Source: Bhargavaea cecembensis
GTDB taxonomy: Bacteria > Bacillota > Bacilli > Bacillales_A > Planococcaceae
DNA length: 64,000 bases
Reading direction: 5' to 3'
Assembly: GCF_001619585.1 (NCBI RefSeq)
Contig: NZ_LQNT01000011.1
Location: 186,001-250,000 of the forward strand
A model generated the notes under the pieces. It was not told where the DNA came from and ran no database searches. It saw only the letters and a list, made by a program, of their open reading frames with translations. Below, in pieces: positions 1 to 8,845 of the stretch; the stretch's first letter is position 1; each line of letters opens with the position of its first letter. Made by a program: the position numbers and the translations under genes.

Positions 1-264
1 CGCTCCAAATTTCTTCTTCCACACGAGCATGATCCCGAGCAGCGCCAGGATCACCCCGAACACCGTCGGGAACAGGATCGTATCCAGCCGGATCCAGATT
101 CCCTGCGTGACCTCCACTTTCACCGGATCGCCGTATCCCGGAATACAGAGTGCGCCGTACACACGGATCCAGTACGTGTAGTAGTAATACACCGTATATA
201 GCCCGCCCGCCAGGACGAGCAGCCCCGGCAGATAATTGCGGACCGGGCGTGCCATAGAAGCCAT
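1..264 (-). CDS. Small membrane protein, 3' end outside window (partial)
   Basis: An open frame of 88 codons runs off the left edge. It begins with M-A-S-M-A-R-P and shows two hydrophobic segments (about residues 10-30 and 55-75) separated by a loop containing 'GYGDPVKVEV', ending in a Lys-rich 'WKKKFG' stretch, so it is probably a two-pass membrane protein with a short positively charged C-terminus. AGGAGGA at 271-277 places the start at the ATG ending at 264 (7-nt spacing); the ATG at 270 sits too close to it. I do not recognise the family. Confidence 0.6.
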   Translation of the reverse strand, partial: MASMARPVRNYLPGLLVLAGGLYTVYYYYTYWIRVYGALCIPGYGDPVKVEVTQGIWIRLDTILFPTVFGVILALLGIMLVWKKKFGA

Positions 265-328
265 GGCCATTCCTCCTATGATGTGGGGCTGAGTGGCGGG
301 AAAGGAACCCGGTTAATGCCGGCGGGGC

Positions 329-433
329 GTGAATGATACGCAACTGTTCGCGAATGTGAAGCAAAGCCCCGTGAATGTTACGCAACCCGCCGCGAATGTG
401 AAGCAATGCCCCCTGAATGTGAAGCAACACTCA
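329..433. repeat. 21-nt period array, family 1 (5 units)
   Basis: Five consecutive 21-nt units with no gaps: 329-349, 350-370, 371-391, 392-412, 413-433. Each follows the pattern YGAATGTKAMGCAA plus a variable C-rich end. The array starts about 65 bp upstream of the partial membrane protein's start and ends about 20 bp beyond the stop of the amidohydrolase. Because 21 is a multiple of three, one frame reads as degenerate heptapeptides (ANVKQSP, VNVTQPA); this looks like a by-product of the period and not a gene. Confidence 0.85.
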
Positions 434-454
434 GCCGCTCACTCCCCCACGCGC

Positions 455-2029
455 TCACTTCCTGAACTGAACGTCCCCGTCAACGACTGTCATGAGCACA
501 TTCGCCTTCACGATATCGTCTTCCGCCACATGCTCCAGGTCGGCGTCGACGGCCGTGAAGTCGGCAAAATGTCCCGGCGCGATCTTGCCTCGGATGCTTT
601 CCTGGCCGAGCACTTTCGCCGCCTCGGTCGTATACAGCCGGAGCGCTTCATAGCGGGAGAGTTTCTCCTCCGGCAGATAGCCGCCTTCTTTCGGGTCATT
701 CGGCAGCTTTCGGGCGACGGCGGTGTAGATGCCGAGGAGCGGGTCCGGGGAATCAACCGGTGTATCGGATCCGCCACCGCAGATGAATCCGCGGTCCAAG
801 AGCTTTTTCCACGCATACGCCCACTCGAGGCGCTCCGGCCCGAGGCGGTCTTCCGCCCACGGGAAGTCCGAGCCGACAAAGATCGGCTGGATGTCGAGGA
901 TGATCGGGAGTTTTTCCATGCGGTCGACCAGGTCCTCGCGCAGTACGCACACATGGATCAGCCGGTCGCGCTTGCCTGCCGGGCACGGATATTTCTCGAT
1001 TGCTTCAATCGCCATTTCCGCGGCCGCGTCTCCGATCACATGCACCGCGATGGCCTCGCCGTGGCTGCGCGCAAGGCGAACCAGTTCTTCCGTCTCTTCC
1101 TGTGTCACGACGAATGTGCCGCGGTTGCCCGGGTCGTCCGAGTAGTCCTCCGACAGTGCCGCGGTCTTTCCGCCAAGTGCCCCGTCGATGAAGAACTTCA
1201 TCGCGCCGGGCTCCGCCCACGGCTCGTTGTACGCCACATCCGCTTTCATCATGTCATCAAACACTGTGGAGCGGCGAAGCAGATGCGCGCGGAACTTCCG
1301 CTTGCCTTCACCCAGCACTTCATGAAACGCCTTCATCGGATTCTCATAGCCGCCAAAATAGCCGAGGTCATCGGTATGGCCACCTGTCAGCCCCATCGAC
1401 ACGAGGTCGTCGACTGCCGCTTCCAGAGCAAGGCGGATTGCTTCCTCCGACGGATGCGGGATAATCGACTCGACCAGGTCCTGCGCATCTTCCTTCAGGA
1501 AACCGGTCGGGTTTCCGCCAGAATCACGGACGATGACGCCGCCCTCCGGATCGGGTGTCTCTTTCGTGATCCCGGCAAGCTGCAGCGCCGCCGAGTTCGC
1601 GAGGAGCATGTGCCGGCATGTCCGCTTCAGCATCATCGGCTTGTCCGTCACGGCATCCAGTTCCGCCAGCGTCGGGACATGGCGATCCGGGAACAGGTTC
1701 TCATCCCAGCCCTCGCCGAGCACCCATGAGCCTTCCGGAACCGACTCCGCGGCCTTCCGCATGTTTTCCAGCAGTACCTCCGACGACGACACCGCGGACA
1801 GGTTATTGCTCAGAAGCTGCCGGCCGTGGCCGATTAGGTGCATATGGGTATCGACAAACCCCGGATAGACAACGGCCCCTCCGACATTTTCCTCCCGGTC
1901 TGCCTGTTCCTTCAGTTCTTCATATGTACCGGTCGCGACAACTCTGCCGTCCTCCACAAGCACCGCTTCGACCTTATGCCCTTCCTGTTCCATCGTCACA
2001 AACGTTCCGCCGTACCAGAGCGTCTTCAT
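455..2029 (-). CDS. Amidohydrolase family protein (YtcJ-like)
   Basis: Predicted metal-dependent hydrolase of 524 aa in the amidohydrolase 3 family, related to B. subtilis YtcJ; substrates in this family are poorly defined (N-acyl or amide compounds). An N-terminal beta-sandwich (about 1-55) leads into the TIM barrel with the metal-binding 'GFVDTHMHL' (57-65, His62 and His64). A later 'GGGSDTPVDSPDP' carries the conserved catalytic-Asp region. The ATG at 2029 is preceded by GGAGG with 7-nt spacing; the ATG at 2035 overlaps that site. The gene stands alone, with a family 1 repeat array just past its stop and no obvious hairpin there. Confidence 0.9.
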   Translation of the reverse strand: MKTLWYGGTFVTMEQEGHKVEAVLVEDGRVVATGTYEELKEQADREENVGGAVVYPGFVDTHMHLIGHGRQLLSNNLSAVSSSEVLLENMRKAAESVPEGSWVLGEGWDENLFPDRHVPTLAELDAVTDKPMMLKRTCRHMLLANSAALQLAGITKETPDPEGGVIVRDSGGNPTGFLKEDAQDLVESIIPHPSEEAIRLALEAAVDDLVSMGLTGGHTDDLGYFGGYENPMKAFHEVLGEGKRKFRAHLLRRSTVFDDMMKADVAYNEPWAEPGAMKFFIDGALGGKTAALSEDYSDDPGNRGTFVVTQEETEELVRLARSHGEAIAVHVIGDAAAEMAIEAIEKYPCPAGKRDRLIHVCVLREDLVDRMEKLPIILDIQPIFVGSDFPWAEDRLGPERLEWAYAWKKLLDRGFICGGGSDTPVDSPDPLLGIYTAVARKLPNDPKEGGYLPEEKLSRYEALRLYTTEAAKVLGQESIRGKIAPGHFADFTAVDADLEHVAEDDIVKANVLMTVVDGDVQFRK

Positions 2030-2214
2030 AACCATTCCTCCAATGAACCTGGATTTTCTTTTAGTGTAGCACTTTTCAGACAAGGAAAGTGTGAAGGGAT
2101 TAAGGCGAATCTCTCCGTCTTCTGACCTGATTAATTTCCTTAAAACTGACCCTTCCAAATTCAAATTAAAGCCGATAAGTTTACTAGAGTTTATTCGTGA
2201 AAGGAAGACGATGC

Positions 2215-2475
2215 ATGGAAGACCGAAGAACCCTTTCCCTGCTGACCGACAGCCTGCTGGCAGACTGGATGGATGAGCAGGCAACACGATCGGGCTACGT
2301 TCCCATTCACACCTATGAAGAAACAAAGCGCGTGACGATCCATGCTTTCAGTCAGGCGAAAGGATGTCTCATGAAAGTTGTCTACCATCGCCAGTCCGGG
2401 GAACGGACCGTTGAACGGTTTGATGTCCAGTCCGGTGAAATGATGATCCGGCGGACGGCCGGTGGGATGGGCTGA
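2215..2475 (+). CDS. Small hypothetical protein
   Basis: 86-aa soluble protein, charged, with no membrane segment or motif I recognise. GGAAG at 2203-2207 lies 7 nt before the ATG at 2215; an in-frame GTG at 2197 lacks a ribosome site. The composition (MEDRRTLSLLTDSLLADWMDEQ, then a beta-rich second half with 'GERTVERFDVQSGEMMIRR') suggests a small mixed alpha/beta fold. A strong bidirectional terminator follows, shared with the convergent broken oxidoreductase. Confidence 0.6.
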   Translation: MEDRRTLSLLTDSLLADWMDEQATRSGYVPIHTYEETKRVTIHAFSQAKGCLMKVVYHRQSGERTVERFDVQSGEMMIRRTAGGMG

Positions 2476-2496
2476 CCCGTATATAGCGAATCAAAT

Positions 2497-2536
2497 AAAA
2501 GGAGTACCGCCATCGACTCGATGCGGTACTCCTTTT
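2497..2536. terminator. Bidirectional intrinsic terminator
   Basis: Arms AAAAGGAGTACCGC and GCGGTACTCCTTTT (perfect 14 bp) with A/T runs on both sides. It separates the convergent 2215-2475 gene and the yqiG-like pseudogene. Confidence 0.9.
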
Positions 2537-2561
2537 CAGTTCAGTCATGCCTTTCACACAG

Positions 2562-3705
2562 TCAGTTCGCCGGCTGCTTCACTGGGAACCAGCCTTCGAC
2601 CTCCAGAATGAGTTTCCACAGGGGTGTCGGGATCACTGCGCGTTCCTGGTCTTCCGGTGTCAGGAATGGGATGATTCCGTCCCCTTTCTGCGCTTTCTCG
2701 ACCCAGTGCGGATCGATGACAAGCGCCCGACCGATCGAGACAAAGTCCACTTGCCCTTTTTCCAAGACGAGCGCAGCCTCTTCAGGCGTGTGGATGCTGC
2801 CGACTCCGATAAGCGGGACACGTCCGCCGATATATTCCGATATCAGCTCGGTACGTGATCTTTCGCTCGTGATGCCCCGGCGCGGCTTCGCCCATGCATC
2901 CGTCGTCGCGATATGCAGGTAATCCAGTTCCGCTTCCAGCAACTCATCGATCAGCGCAAAGGATTCCTTCATGGTGATGCCGGGCGTTTCCGGTTCCTCG
3001 GGAGAAAAGCGGTAACCGATCAGGAACGGTCTGTCGGCATGCTTTCCGATGACGCGCTTCACTTCCTCGATCAGTTTCCGTGCAAACAGATGACGGTCCC
3101 TGAACTCATCCGTTCTCCGGTTGGAGTGCGGGGACACAAACTGCTGAAGCAAATAACCCGTCGCTCCGTGCAGCTCGACGCCGTCGAAACCGGCTTCGAT
3201 CGCCCGGCGTGTCGCTTCTCCGAAATCATTGATGATCGCGCAGATTTCTTCTGTCTCCAACGCTCTCGGGGGCTGGTCAATGCTATAGAATCCCCGGTCA
3301 CCGAGTGGCGTCACCGAGTGGCGTCACCGCGCTTGCGCTGACTGTCTCCCCGCCCGGAACGAGTTTCGGAACTGCCAGGCGGCCACCATGATAAAGCTGG
3401 ACGACTCCTTTGGCCCCACCCTCGTGGATCACGCCGGCCAGTTTCGACAGGCCTGCAATGGTACCGTCATGATCGATGCCCATCTGCCCTTCGAATCCTT
3501 TTCCGTTTTTCGATACATACGCGCAGGCGGTGATGATGGTCCCTGCTCCGTTTGAACGCTCCCGGTAGTAATCCAGTTCTTCCTGCGATACGAGGTCTTG
3601 TTTGTCTGCGGAGAAGGTTGTCATCGGGGCCATCATAATCCGATTTCTGACATGGACGCCGCTCTTAAATGTAAATGCCTCAAATAAGGCCTGATGATTG
3701 TTCAT
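2562..3705 (-). pseudogene. Old Yellow Enzyme family NADH:flavin oxidoreductase (YqiG-like), frameshifted
   Basis: The reading frame of an FMN-dependent ene-reductase is broken. The N-terminal part (from ATG 3705) carries 'NRIMMAPMTTFSADK' and 'AKGVVQLYHGGR'; the C-terminal part carries 'GFDGVELHGATGYLLQQF', 'YRFSPEEPETPG' and 'RRGITSERSRTE'. The parts meet at a perfect 13-bp tandem duplication (3297-3309 and 3310-3322). Removing one copy restores a continuous 376-aa protein reading ...SAVTPLGDRGFYS..., close to the 372 aa I recall for B. subtilis YqiG. The ATG overlaps the stop of the upstream IclR gene (ATGA), and GGGAGG inside that gene supplies the ribosome site. It could be a recent natural mutation, slippage-based phase variation or an assembly error. 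Confidence 0.85.
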
Positions 3706-4475
3706 GATTTCCTCCCTGATCTGTTCGTTCCTTCGAGTGCTTCGATTTCTTTTGTGACTGCTTTGCTTCCGGCATGGAGTTTCGCCGCGATCTGCCTGAT
3801 TTGTCCACGCGACAGTTCCTCCGCCGGAGCGGCAATCGCCAGTGCAGCGACCACTTTCCCGTCGCGGGATACCGGCACGGCAACGCATCGGATCCCTACG
3901 ATCCGCTCCTCATCATCAAAGGCGAAGCCGTCCTGACGGATCGCCTTCAGATGGTAACGGAAAAGCTGTGAATCCTGGAACGTATTTTCCGTTGCACGCT
4001 CCAGCGACATCCGGCCAAGAAGTGACTCGAGCCGCTCGGCTTCCATGTGGGCCAGAATCACTTTTCCCAAGGCCGACTGGTGCAGTCTGGAACGATTTCC
4101 GATTTCCTCGTCTGCCGAATGCTGATAAGGGCTATGTAAAACCTGGGTCATGACGAGATCGGTCCCATCCACTTTTCCCAGATAAGTACTCATCTGCAAA
4201 TCCTGCGCGGTCTGATAGACCGAACGCAGAGATGCCCAATCATTCATGGGACGATTTTCCTCAACATCACTAAACCGGTTCGGATTGAAAAAGTACTGGG
4301 CCTGAATTTTATAGAGATAGTCCATGTCTTCCAGAGTGGTCAGCAGCCTGAATGCCGTCGACTTGCTTAACTGGAGCTTTTTCATGACTTCGGCCATGGT
4401 AATTCCCTTGTATTGGCTGACCAGCTCCAGAACGAGAAGTCCTTTTTTCAACGTGGATACTTCGTTTTTCGACAT
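3702..4475 (-). CDS. IclR family transcriptional regulator
   Basis: 257-aa DNA-binding regulator. Residues 1-65 form the winged helix-turn-helix ('ITMAEVMKKLQLSKSTAFRLL'), and about 75-245 form the IclR effector-binding domain with the typical 'RLHQSALGKVILA' and 'IRCVAVPVSRDGKVVAALAIAAP'. GAGG lies 7 nt before the ATG at 4475. Its stop overlaps the start of the OYE gene by ATGA, so the two are translationally coupled and the regulator probably controls that oxidoreductase, itself, or the divergent transporter at 4676. Effector unknown. Confidence 0.92.
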   Translation of the reverse strand: MSKNEVSTLKKGLLVLELVSQYKGITMAEVMKKLQLSKSTAFRLLTTLEDMDYLYKIQAQYFFNPNRFSDVEENRPMNDWASLRSVYQTAQDLQMSTYLGKVDGTDLVMTQVLHSPYQHSADEEIGNRSRLHQSALGKVILAHMEAERLESLLGRMSLERATENTFQDSQLFRYHLKAIRQDGFAFDDEERIVGIRCVAVPVSRDGKVVAALAIAAPAEELSRGQIRQIAAKLHAGSKAVTKEIEALEGTNRSGRKS

Positions 4476-4675
4476 GTCATCACCTCGTCTCCCGTAGTAT
4501 AGGCACGCCGTTCCACCGCTACAACTTAAGCTGCCGTTGTTTCATTATGCGAAACTTTCTGGGAGAAGTAACACTTCCGAGAACTGGTTCTGAGATCGGG
4601 ACGTTCAGAACCTCCCCCGCTCCTTTAATCTCTATGGTAAAGTGACGATAGTTTGCCGATAGGGGGATCCCTTTC

Positions 4676-5632
4676 ATGATTAACAGAGAAAAGTTAGAGA
4701 ACAACCAGGTGCTGCTCTACGTCATGGTCCTGGCCGCAGCCTTCGGATTCGGATTCATGGCACCGGACCTTGCCGGGCAGGTCGGCGGGTCCATTTCCAT
4801 CATCATCGCGATTCTGATGTATAGCATGTTTTCACAGATCCCGTTTGTGTCATTGAAAGATGCGTTCGGAAACCGGCGGTATCTTGTTGCAATCCTGCTC
4901 ACCAATTACATTGCCGTGCCGATCGTGGTGTGGTTCCTTTCAGGATTCCTGCCGGATCACACGCCGCTGCTGCTCGGGTTTTTCCTCGTTTTGCTGACGC
5001 CCTGCATTGATTATGTCATTGTGTTCACCGCGCTCGGCAAGGGAAACGAAAAGCTGGTCCTGATGTCCACTCCGCTCCTCTTCATCACCCAGATGCTGTT
5101 ATTACCGGTCTATCTGTGGCTGTTCTTGGGCGATTCCGCGACAGGCATCGTCCGGTCCGGTCCGTTCCTGGAGGCGTTTTTCGGCCTGATCGCGGTCCCG
5201 CTCGGCATCGCCATTGCGGTCCAGCTATTGGCGCGTAAATCCTCTGCCGGCGGCCGGCTCATCGATCTGTCGGCTTGGCTGCCCGTTCCGTTCATGGCGC
5301 TGACCCTTTTCGTCGTCGTCGCCTCCCAGATCGGCAAGGTCTCGGCCTTTGCCGACCAAATCGTCAAGGTCATTCCTCTCTATATCGCCTTCATGGCCAT
5401 CATGCCGGTCATCTCGCGATTCGTCGCCAAATGGACGGGCCTCGACACCGGGGCAGGCCGGGCGCTCGTCTTTAGCGGGTCAACCCGGAATTCCCTTGTC
5501 GTCCTTCCGCTCGCCCTGGCGTTGCCCGGTGAAGTCAGTACACTGGTCGCGGCCGTCATCGTGACGCAGACGATCGTGGAGCTTGCCGGCGAACTCGTCT
5601 ACATCCGGTGGGTGCCGAAGCTTATTAAATAA
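4676..5632 (+). CDS. ACR3/BASS superfamily transporter (arsenic resistance protein-like)
   Basis: 318-aa polytopic membrane protein with about ten transmembrane segments. It resembles bile acid:sodium symporter/ACR3 transporters, especially the bacterial group annotated as arsenic resistance proteins: 'LLTPCIDYVIVFTALGKGNEKL' contains the family Cys, and 'VFSGSTRNSLVVLPLALALPG' matches the conserved crossover helix. No arsR or arsC gene is nearby, so arsenite efflux is not supported by context and the substrate may be an organic anion. GGGGAT precedes the ATG at 4676. It is divergent from the IclR-OYE pair with about 200 bp between. Confidence 0.8.
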   Translation: MINREKLENNQVLLYVMVLAAAFGFGFMAPDLAGQVGGSISIIIAILMYSMFSQIPFVSLKDAFGNRRYLVAILLTNYIAVPIVVWFLSGFLPDHTPLLLGFFLVLLTPCIDYVIVFTALGKGNEKLVLMSTPLLFITQMLLLPVYLWLFLGDSATGIVRSGPFLEAFFGLIAVPLGIAIAVQLLARKSSAGGRLIDLSAWLPVPFMALTLFVVVASQIGKVSAFADQIVKVIPLYIAFMAIMPVISRFVAKWTGLDTGAGRALVFSGSTRNSLVVLPLALALPGEVSTLVAAVIVTQTIVELAGELVYIRWVPKLIK

Positions 5633-5634
5633 AA

Positions 5635-5666
5635 CAAGCCCTCAAACCGGATTGGTTGAGGGCTTG
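5635..5666. terminator. Intrinsic terminator
   Basis: Perfect 11-bp stem CAAGCCCTCAA / TTGAGGGCTTG. The T-rich tail is on the minus strand (reads CTTGTTTTATTT), so it mainly ends the SDR transcript. Confidence 0.85.
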
Positions 5667-5679
5667 CTGGTTCTGCTCA

Positions 5680-6417
5680 TTATTGTGCCGTGTATCCGCC
5701 GTCGACGATCAGGCTGGAGCCGGTCATGAAGCTGGAGTCGTCGGATGCGAGGAACAGGACCGCTTTCGCGATTTCTTCTGCCTGGCCGAGACGTCCCACC
5801 GGAGTGGCCGCCCGCAGGCCATCCTTCATCTCTTCCGGAATGATCGGTGTGTCAATGAAGCCCGGGCAGATGGCGTTGATGCGGATGTTGCGGTCCGCGT
5901 ATTCAATTGCCAGGCCGCGTGTCAGGTTGACGACGCCGCCCTTCGATGCCGCATACGGCGCGTTTTGCGCGACGCCGACATGACCGTACATCGAAGCCGT
6001 GTTGACCATGACGCCGCCATCGGTTTTCAGGAAACCACGGAGCGCTTCACGCGCGACGAGGAAGACCCCGTCGAGGTCTACGCTGACTGTCTTGCGCCAT
6101 TCTTCATAAGTCAGCTCATCGGATGGCTTGTTTACGCCGATGCCTGCGTTGTTGAAGACGACATCGACCTGGCCGAACTTTTCCGCCGCCTCTTTGAACA
6201 GGTTCTGGACGTCGTCTTCACTCGTGACGTTCGTCTTCACGAAGAGCGCTTCCGCACCGGAATTCGTGAGTTCTTCCATTGTCTCCTGGCCTTTTTCCTC
6301 GTTCAGGTCGGCGATGACGATCTTCGCACCCTCTTTTGCGAACAGCAGGGCCGACGCCTTCCCGATGCCGGACGCGCCGCCAGTCACCAATGCCACTTTG
6401 CCTTCAAGTTTACCCAT
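5680..6417 (-). CDS. SDR family NAD(P)-dependent oxidoreductase
   Basis: 245-aa classical short-chain dehydrogenase. The Rossmann glycine motif is TGGASGIG (12-19), Asp37 after 'IVIAD' favours NAD, NNAG is at 89-92, and the catalytic residues are Ser142, Tyr155 and Lys159 (YAASK). 'PGFIDTP' follows at about 190, and 'SSLIVDGGYTAQ' closes the protein as in most family members. AAGGAG is 8 nt before the ATG at 6417. It forms a single-gene unit convergent with the transporter. Substrate not predictable. Confidence 0.93.
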   Translation of the reverse strand: MGKLEGKVALVTGGASGIGKASALLFAKEGAKIVIADLNEEKGQETMEELTNSGAEALFVKTNVTSEDDVQNLFKEAAEKFGQVDVVFNNAGIGVNKPSDELTYEEWRKTVSVDLDGVFLVAREALRGFLKTDGGVMVNTASMYGHVGVAQNAPYAASKGGVVNLTRGLAIEYADRNIRINAICPGFIDTPIIPEEMKDGLRAATPVGRLGQAEEIAKAVLFLASDDSSFMTGSSLIVDGGYTAQ

Positions 6418-6568
6418 GGTGCAACACTCCTTTAATTAAGTCTCGAATTCAAGATAACTCACTTTCACCAAATCGTCAAAGACTCTGCTCATGTTGGGCA
6501 TCCCGACCGGGACACCCTTCTGAGTTTCCCCTATACTGAAAGAAAAGAAACGAAAGGAGGAGTATCCA

Positions 6569-6898
6569 TTGTCCATTTCTGCACTAAAGTTTGTGCGGGC
6601 CCTGGGAATTGCGGACGGCGTGTCGCTGATTATCCTGCTGTTTATCGCGATGCCGATGAAATATATGGCCGGCATGCCGCTGGCCGTCTCGATTGTCGGT
6701 GCGATTCACGGCGGCATCTTCGTTACCTACGTCCTTGCCCTCCTCCTGGCGCAGATTGTGGTCCGCTGGAACATCATCTGGTCGGTGCTCGGTGTTGCGG
6801 CCGCATTTGTGCCATTCGCCAACTTCTTCCTCGACCGGAAGTTCAAGATGATGCAAAAGGAACGCGAAGAAGAGGCCGGCATCCAGGCGGTCTCGTGA
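6569..6898 (+). CDS. DUF3817 family integral membrane protein
   Basis: 109-aa protein with three hydrophobic segments typical of DUF3817 (B. subtilis YdzA-like): 'ALGIADGVSLIILLFIAMPMKY', a central pair with 'GAIHGGIFVTYVLALL', and 'VLGVAAAFVPFANFFLDRK'. The C-terminus is charged and cytoplasmic. Start TTG at 6569 after a strong AAAGGAGG (about 8-nt spacing). Function unknown; single gene. Confidence 0.85.
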   Translation: MSISALKFVRALGIADGVSLIILLFIAMPMKYMAGMPLAVSIVGAIHGGIFVTYVLALLLAQIVVRWNIIWSVLGVAAAFVPFANFFLDRKFKMMQKEREEEAGIQAVS

Positions 6899-6907
6899 CC
6901 CATATAG

Positions 6908-6943
6908 AAAAGGCAGCTGTCCCAGTGGACAGGCTGCCTTTTT
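6908..6943. terminator. Bidirectional intrinsic terminator
   Basis: AAAAGGCAG / CTGCCTTTTT with an inner CTGTCC / GGACAG stem, between the convergent DUF3817 and pirin genes. Confidence 0.9.
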
Positions 6944-7686
6944 CACATCCGCTTGATTCCGCTGACCGTTCCTGAATCGGTCCCCTCTGCATCCGGATCC
7001 ACGAGGAACAGCAGGAGCACCGCTCGTTCAAGAACCGTCAGGCCCTTCAGCTTTTCCGCGGTCCCGCTCACCCCGTCCCCTTTCTCCAGAACTTCCCCGC
7101 GCACTTGAATACTGCCGCCAAACACATACAGCCATGGCGTATAGCCGTCCATGTGCGGTACCTTGAGCTCCGTTCCGGCGTCAGCCTTCGCTTCATACAC
7201 CGCCACGCGCTGGCGGATCTCAAGCGGCGCGCCTGAATCGGATGGTCCGCCGATGAGTGTCCAGCCGCTAGCAGCGCGTTCCCCGGCATCCCAGAACCGG
7301 ACGCGCGGTTCCAGGTCCGCCTTTTCCGGCCGGATCAGGATCTGCAGCATCTCGACATCCCCGTGCGGCGCCGACTCTTCGTGGAAAAAGCTTTTACCTG
7401 CATTCATCATCATGTGCCGGCCGGGCGACAGCAGCTCTTCCTCCCCGTCCGAATCCCGATGAAGCAATTGCCCTGACCCGATATAGCTCAGGATCTCATC
7501 GTTCACGTGCTCATGCATCCTGATTTTCGTGCCCTTTTTGATCGTCGCATGATCAAACCGCGCCAGCGGCCCGAATGAATAATCGTCACTGTCTCTGTCC
7601 TGGTTGACCAGACCGGGGCGGTTCACCTTCAGGCTAAAGAACCTATTGCCCGCCGGGAATGCCTGGCTGCTCCGGTAAATGTCCAT
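6943..7686 (-). CDS. Pirin family protein (YhhW/YhaK-like cupin)
   Basis: 247-aa two-domain cupin. The N-terminal cupin carries the metal-binding pirin pattern 'HATIKKGTKIRMHEHVNDEILSYI' (His and Glu ligands) and 'SFFHEESAPHGDVEMLQI'; the C-terminal cupin is degenerate ('GYTPWLYVFGGSIQVRGE'). Some relatives have quercetin 2,3-dioxygenase activity, but most have no proven role. GGGGGGAG precedes the ATG at 7686. The stop lies in the arm of the shared terminator. Confidence 0.88.
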   Translation of the reverse strand: MDIYRSSQAFPAGNRFFSLKVNRPGLVNQDRDSDDYSFGPLARFDHATIKKGTKIRMHEHVNDEILSYIGSGQLLHRDSDGEEELLSPGRHMMMNAGKSFFHEESAPHGDVEMLQILIRPEKADLEPRVRFWDAGERAASGWTLIGGPSDSGAPLEIRQRVAVYEAKADAGTELKVPHMDGYTPWLYVFGGSIQVRGEVLEKGDGVSGTAEKLKGLTVLERAVLLLFLVDPDAEGTDSGTVSGIKRM

Positions 7687-7858
7687 GTTTCTCCCCCCAG
7701 AACGTATTATGTGAAGTGTATCTCAGGATGTTCGCTGGCAAAACAAACTTGCCCGGAGCATGGGGCACGAATCAGGTTTCTATGAATTTCCAGAGTGGAT
7801 GTATGATAAAATTGTCCATGCAATAGCTTGTCAATTCTATTAGTGAGCTGAGATTTTC

Positions 7859-8674
7859 ATGGACTATTTCACAGGAAAACTGATCTTCATTATTCTGTTC
7901 ATTTTTATTATCCACTCCATTGAAACGCTTGCCTATGCCGTTCGGCTTTCGGGAGCAAGGGTTAAAATGATCGCGTCCGCTTTGTCTCTTTTCAATATCA
8001 TGGTGATTGTGTCCAGAATGGCAAACATGATGCAACAGCCGTTTACCGGCAGCCTGATCGACACGGCCCCGAAAGAAAATGCTTTGGAATTTGTAGAAAT
8101 CCAGTTCCGCATGCTGATCGGAGCTGCCACTGCCGGAACGCTTTTCGGCATCCTCTTGCTGCCGACTTTCACAGCATTATTTTCGAGGGCCATCCTTCAC
8201 CTGTCTGCTGAAAAAGGGTCTGTTCCTTCCCTGATGAAAAGAATTCTCTCTCCGCAGTACATCAGGCGGGGGTTAAATCATTTTAGCTTTCCCGGATTTC
8301 ATTATCTGAAAGAGATCAGGTTCAGAGATTTTCCGATCCGGTTATTCTTCATCAACATGCTCATCACAGCTATCTATACAATAGGGGTCCTGAGCGCCCT
8401 GTATGCTGCCCTGCTGGCTCCTGAAAGAGCAGCTACAGCTGTCATGGCTTCCGGTCTGATCAACGGAATTGCCACGATTCTTCTCGTAATATTTATTGAC
8501 CCGAAAATCTCCGTGATCGCTGACGATGTGGTCAATCGCAGGGGAAGCTACATACAGCTGAAAACCATGTCCATCATGATGATCACCTCAAGGCTTTGCG
8601 GCACCATTCTGGCACAGTTTTTATTCTTATGGGGTGCACAATATATCGCCTGGTTTACCCAATTCATCGTGTGA
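7859..8674 (+). CDS. amj: Lipid II flippase Amj family protein
   Basis: 271-aa polytopic membrane protein matching the Amj/YdaH family, the alternate lipid II flippase that can replace MurJ in B. subtilis (268 aa there). The signature N-terminus 'FIIHSIETLAYAVRLSGARVK' and the 'NIMVIVSRMANMMQQPFTGSLID' segment are clear, followed by about four more membrane helices and the C-terminal 'SIMMITSRLCGTILAQFL'. It would act at the cytoplasmic membrane in peptidoglycan precursor export. The ribosome site is weak. It is a single gene; the promoter of the queF leader lies just past its stop. Confidence 0.92.
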   Translation: MDYFTGKLIFIILFIFIIHSIETLAYAVRLSGARVKMIASALSLFNIMVIVSRMANMMQQPFTGSLIDTAPKENALEFVEIQFRMLIGAATAGTLFGILLLPTFTALFSRAILHLSAEKGSVPSLMKRILSPQYIRRGLNHFSFPGFHYLKEIRFRDFPIRLFFINMLITAIYTIGVLSALYAALLAPERAATAVMASGLINGIATILLVIFIDPKISVIADDVVNRRGSYIQLKTMSIMMITSRLCGTILAQFLFLWGAQYIAWFTQFIV

Positions 8675-8681
8675 CCAGCCA

Positions 8682-8710
8682 TTGACCAATCCCAACAATT
8701 TCTATATCAT
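8682..8710 (+). promoter_or_regulatory. Candidate sigma-A promoter of the queuosine locus
   Basis: TTGACC (8682-8687), 17-nt spacer, TATCAT (8705-8710), about 35 bp upstream of the preQ1 aptamer. Confidence 0.7.
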
Positions 8711-8740
8711 AGTAGAGACAACTAAATGCCCGGACATGCC

Positions 8741-8781
8741 GGGAGAGGTTCATAGCGGATACCCTCTATAAAAAACTATGG
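8741..8781 (+). ncRNA. preQ1-I riboswitch upstream of queF
   Basis: Matches the class I preQ1 aptamer: P1 AGAGG (8744-8748) with CCTCT (8763-8767), loop starting TTCATAGC, and the A-rich tail ending AAAAAACTATGG. The pseudoknot P2 can form between CATAG (8751-8755) and CTATG (8776-8780). A CCCGG/CCGGG hairpin (8729-8743) abuts its 5' side. ATGGA at 8778-8782 can pair with TCCAT at 8804-8808, which would block the downstream terminator. Ligand binding occupies CTATG and frees the terminator, so this is an OFF switch. Confidence 0.93.
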
Positions 8782-8795
8782 ATTCATGACGATTC

Positions 8796-8832
8796 AAGCC
8801 ATGTCCATGCCGGACACGGCTTTTTGTTTTTT
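8796..8832 (+). terminator. Riboswitch-controlled intrinsic terminator
   Basis: Stem AAGCCATGTCC / GGACACGGCTT, loop ATGCC, followed by a T-rich run (8821-8833). It is the expression platform of the first preQ1 switch. Confidence 0.85.
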
Positions 8833-8845
8833 TATGGGAACCCTT

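Noticed and set aside
329-1729. Long plus-strand frame starting with heptapeptide-like repeats
   Set aside because: It is antisense to the clear amidohydrolase gene, and its repetitive start comes from the 21-nt array, whose period keeps any frame open.
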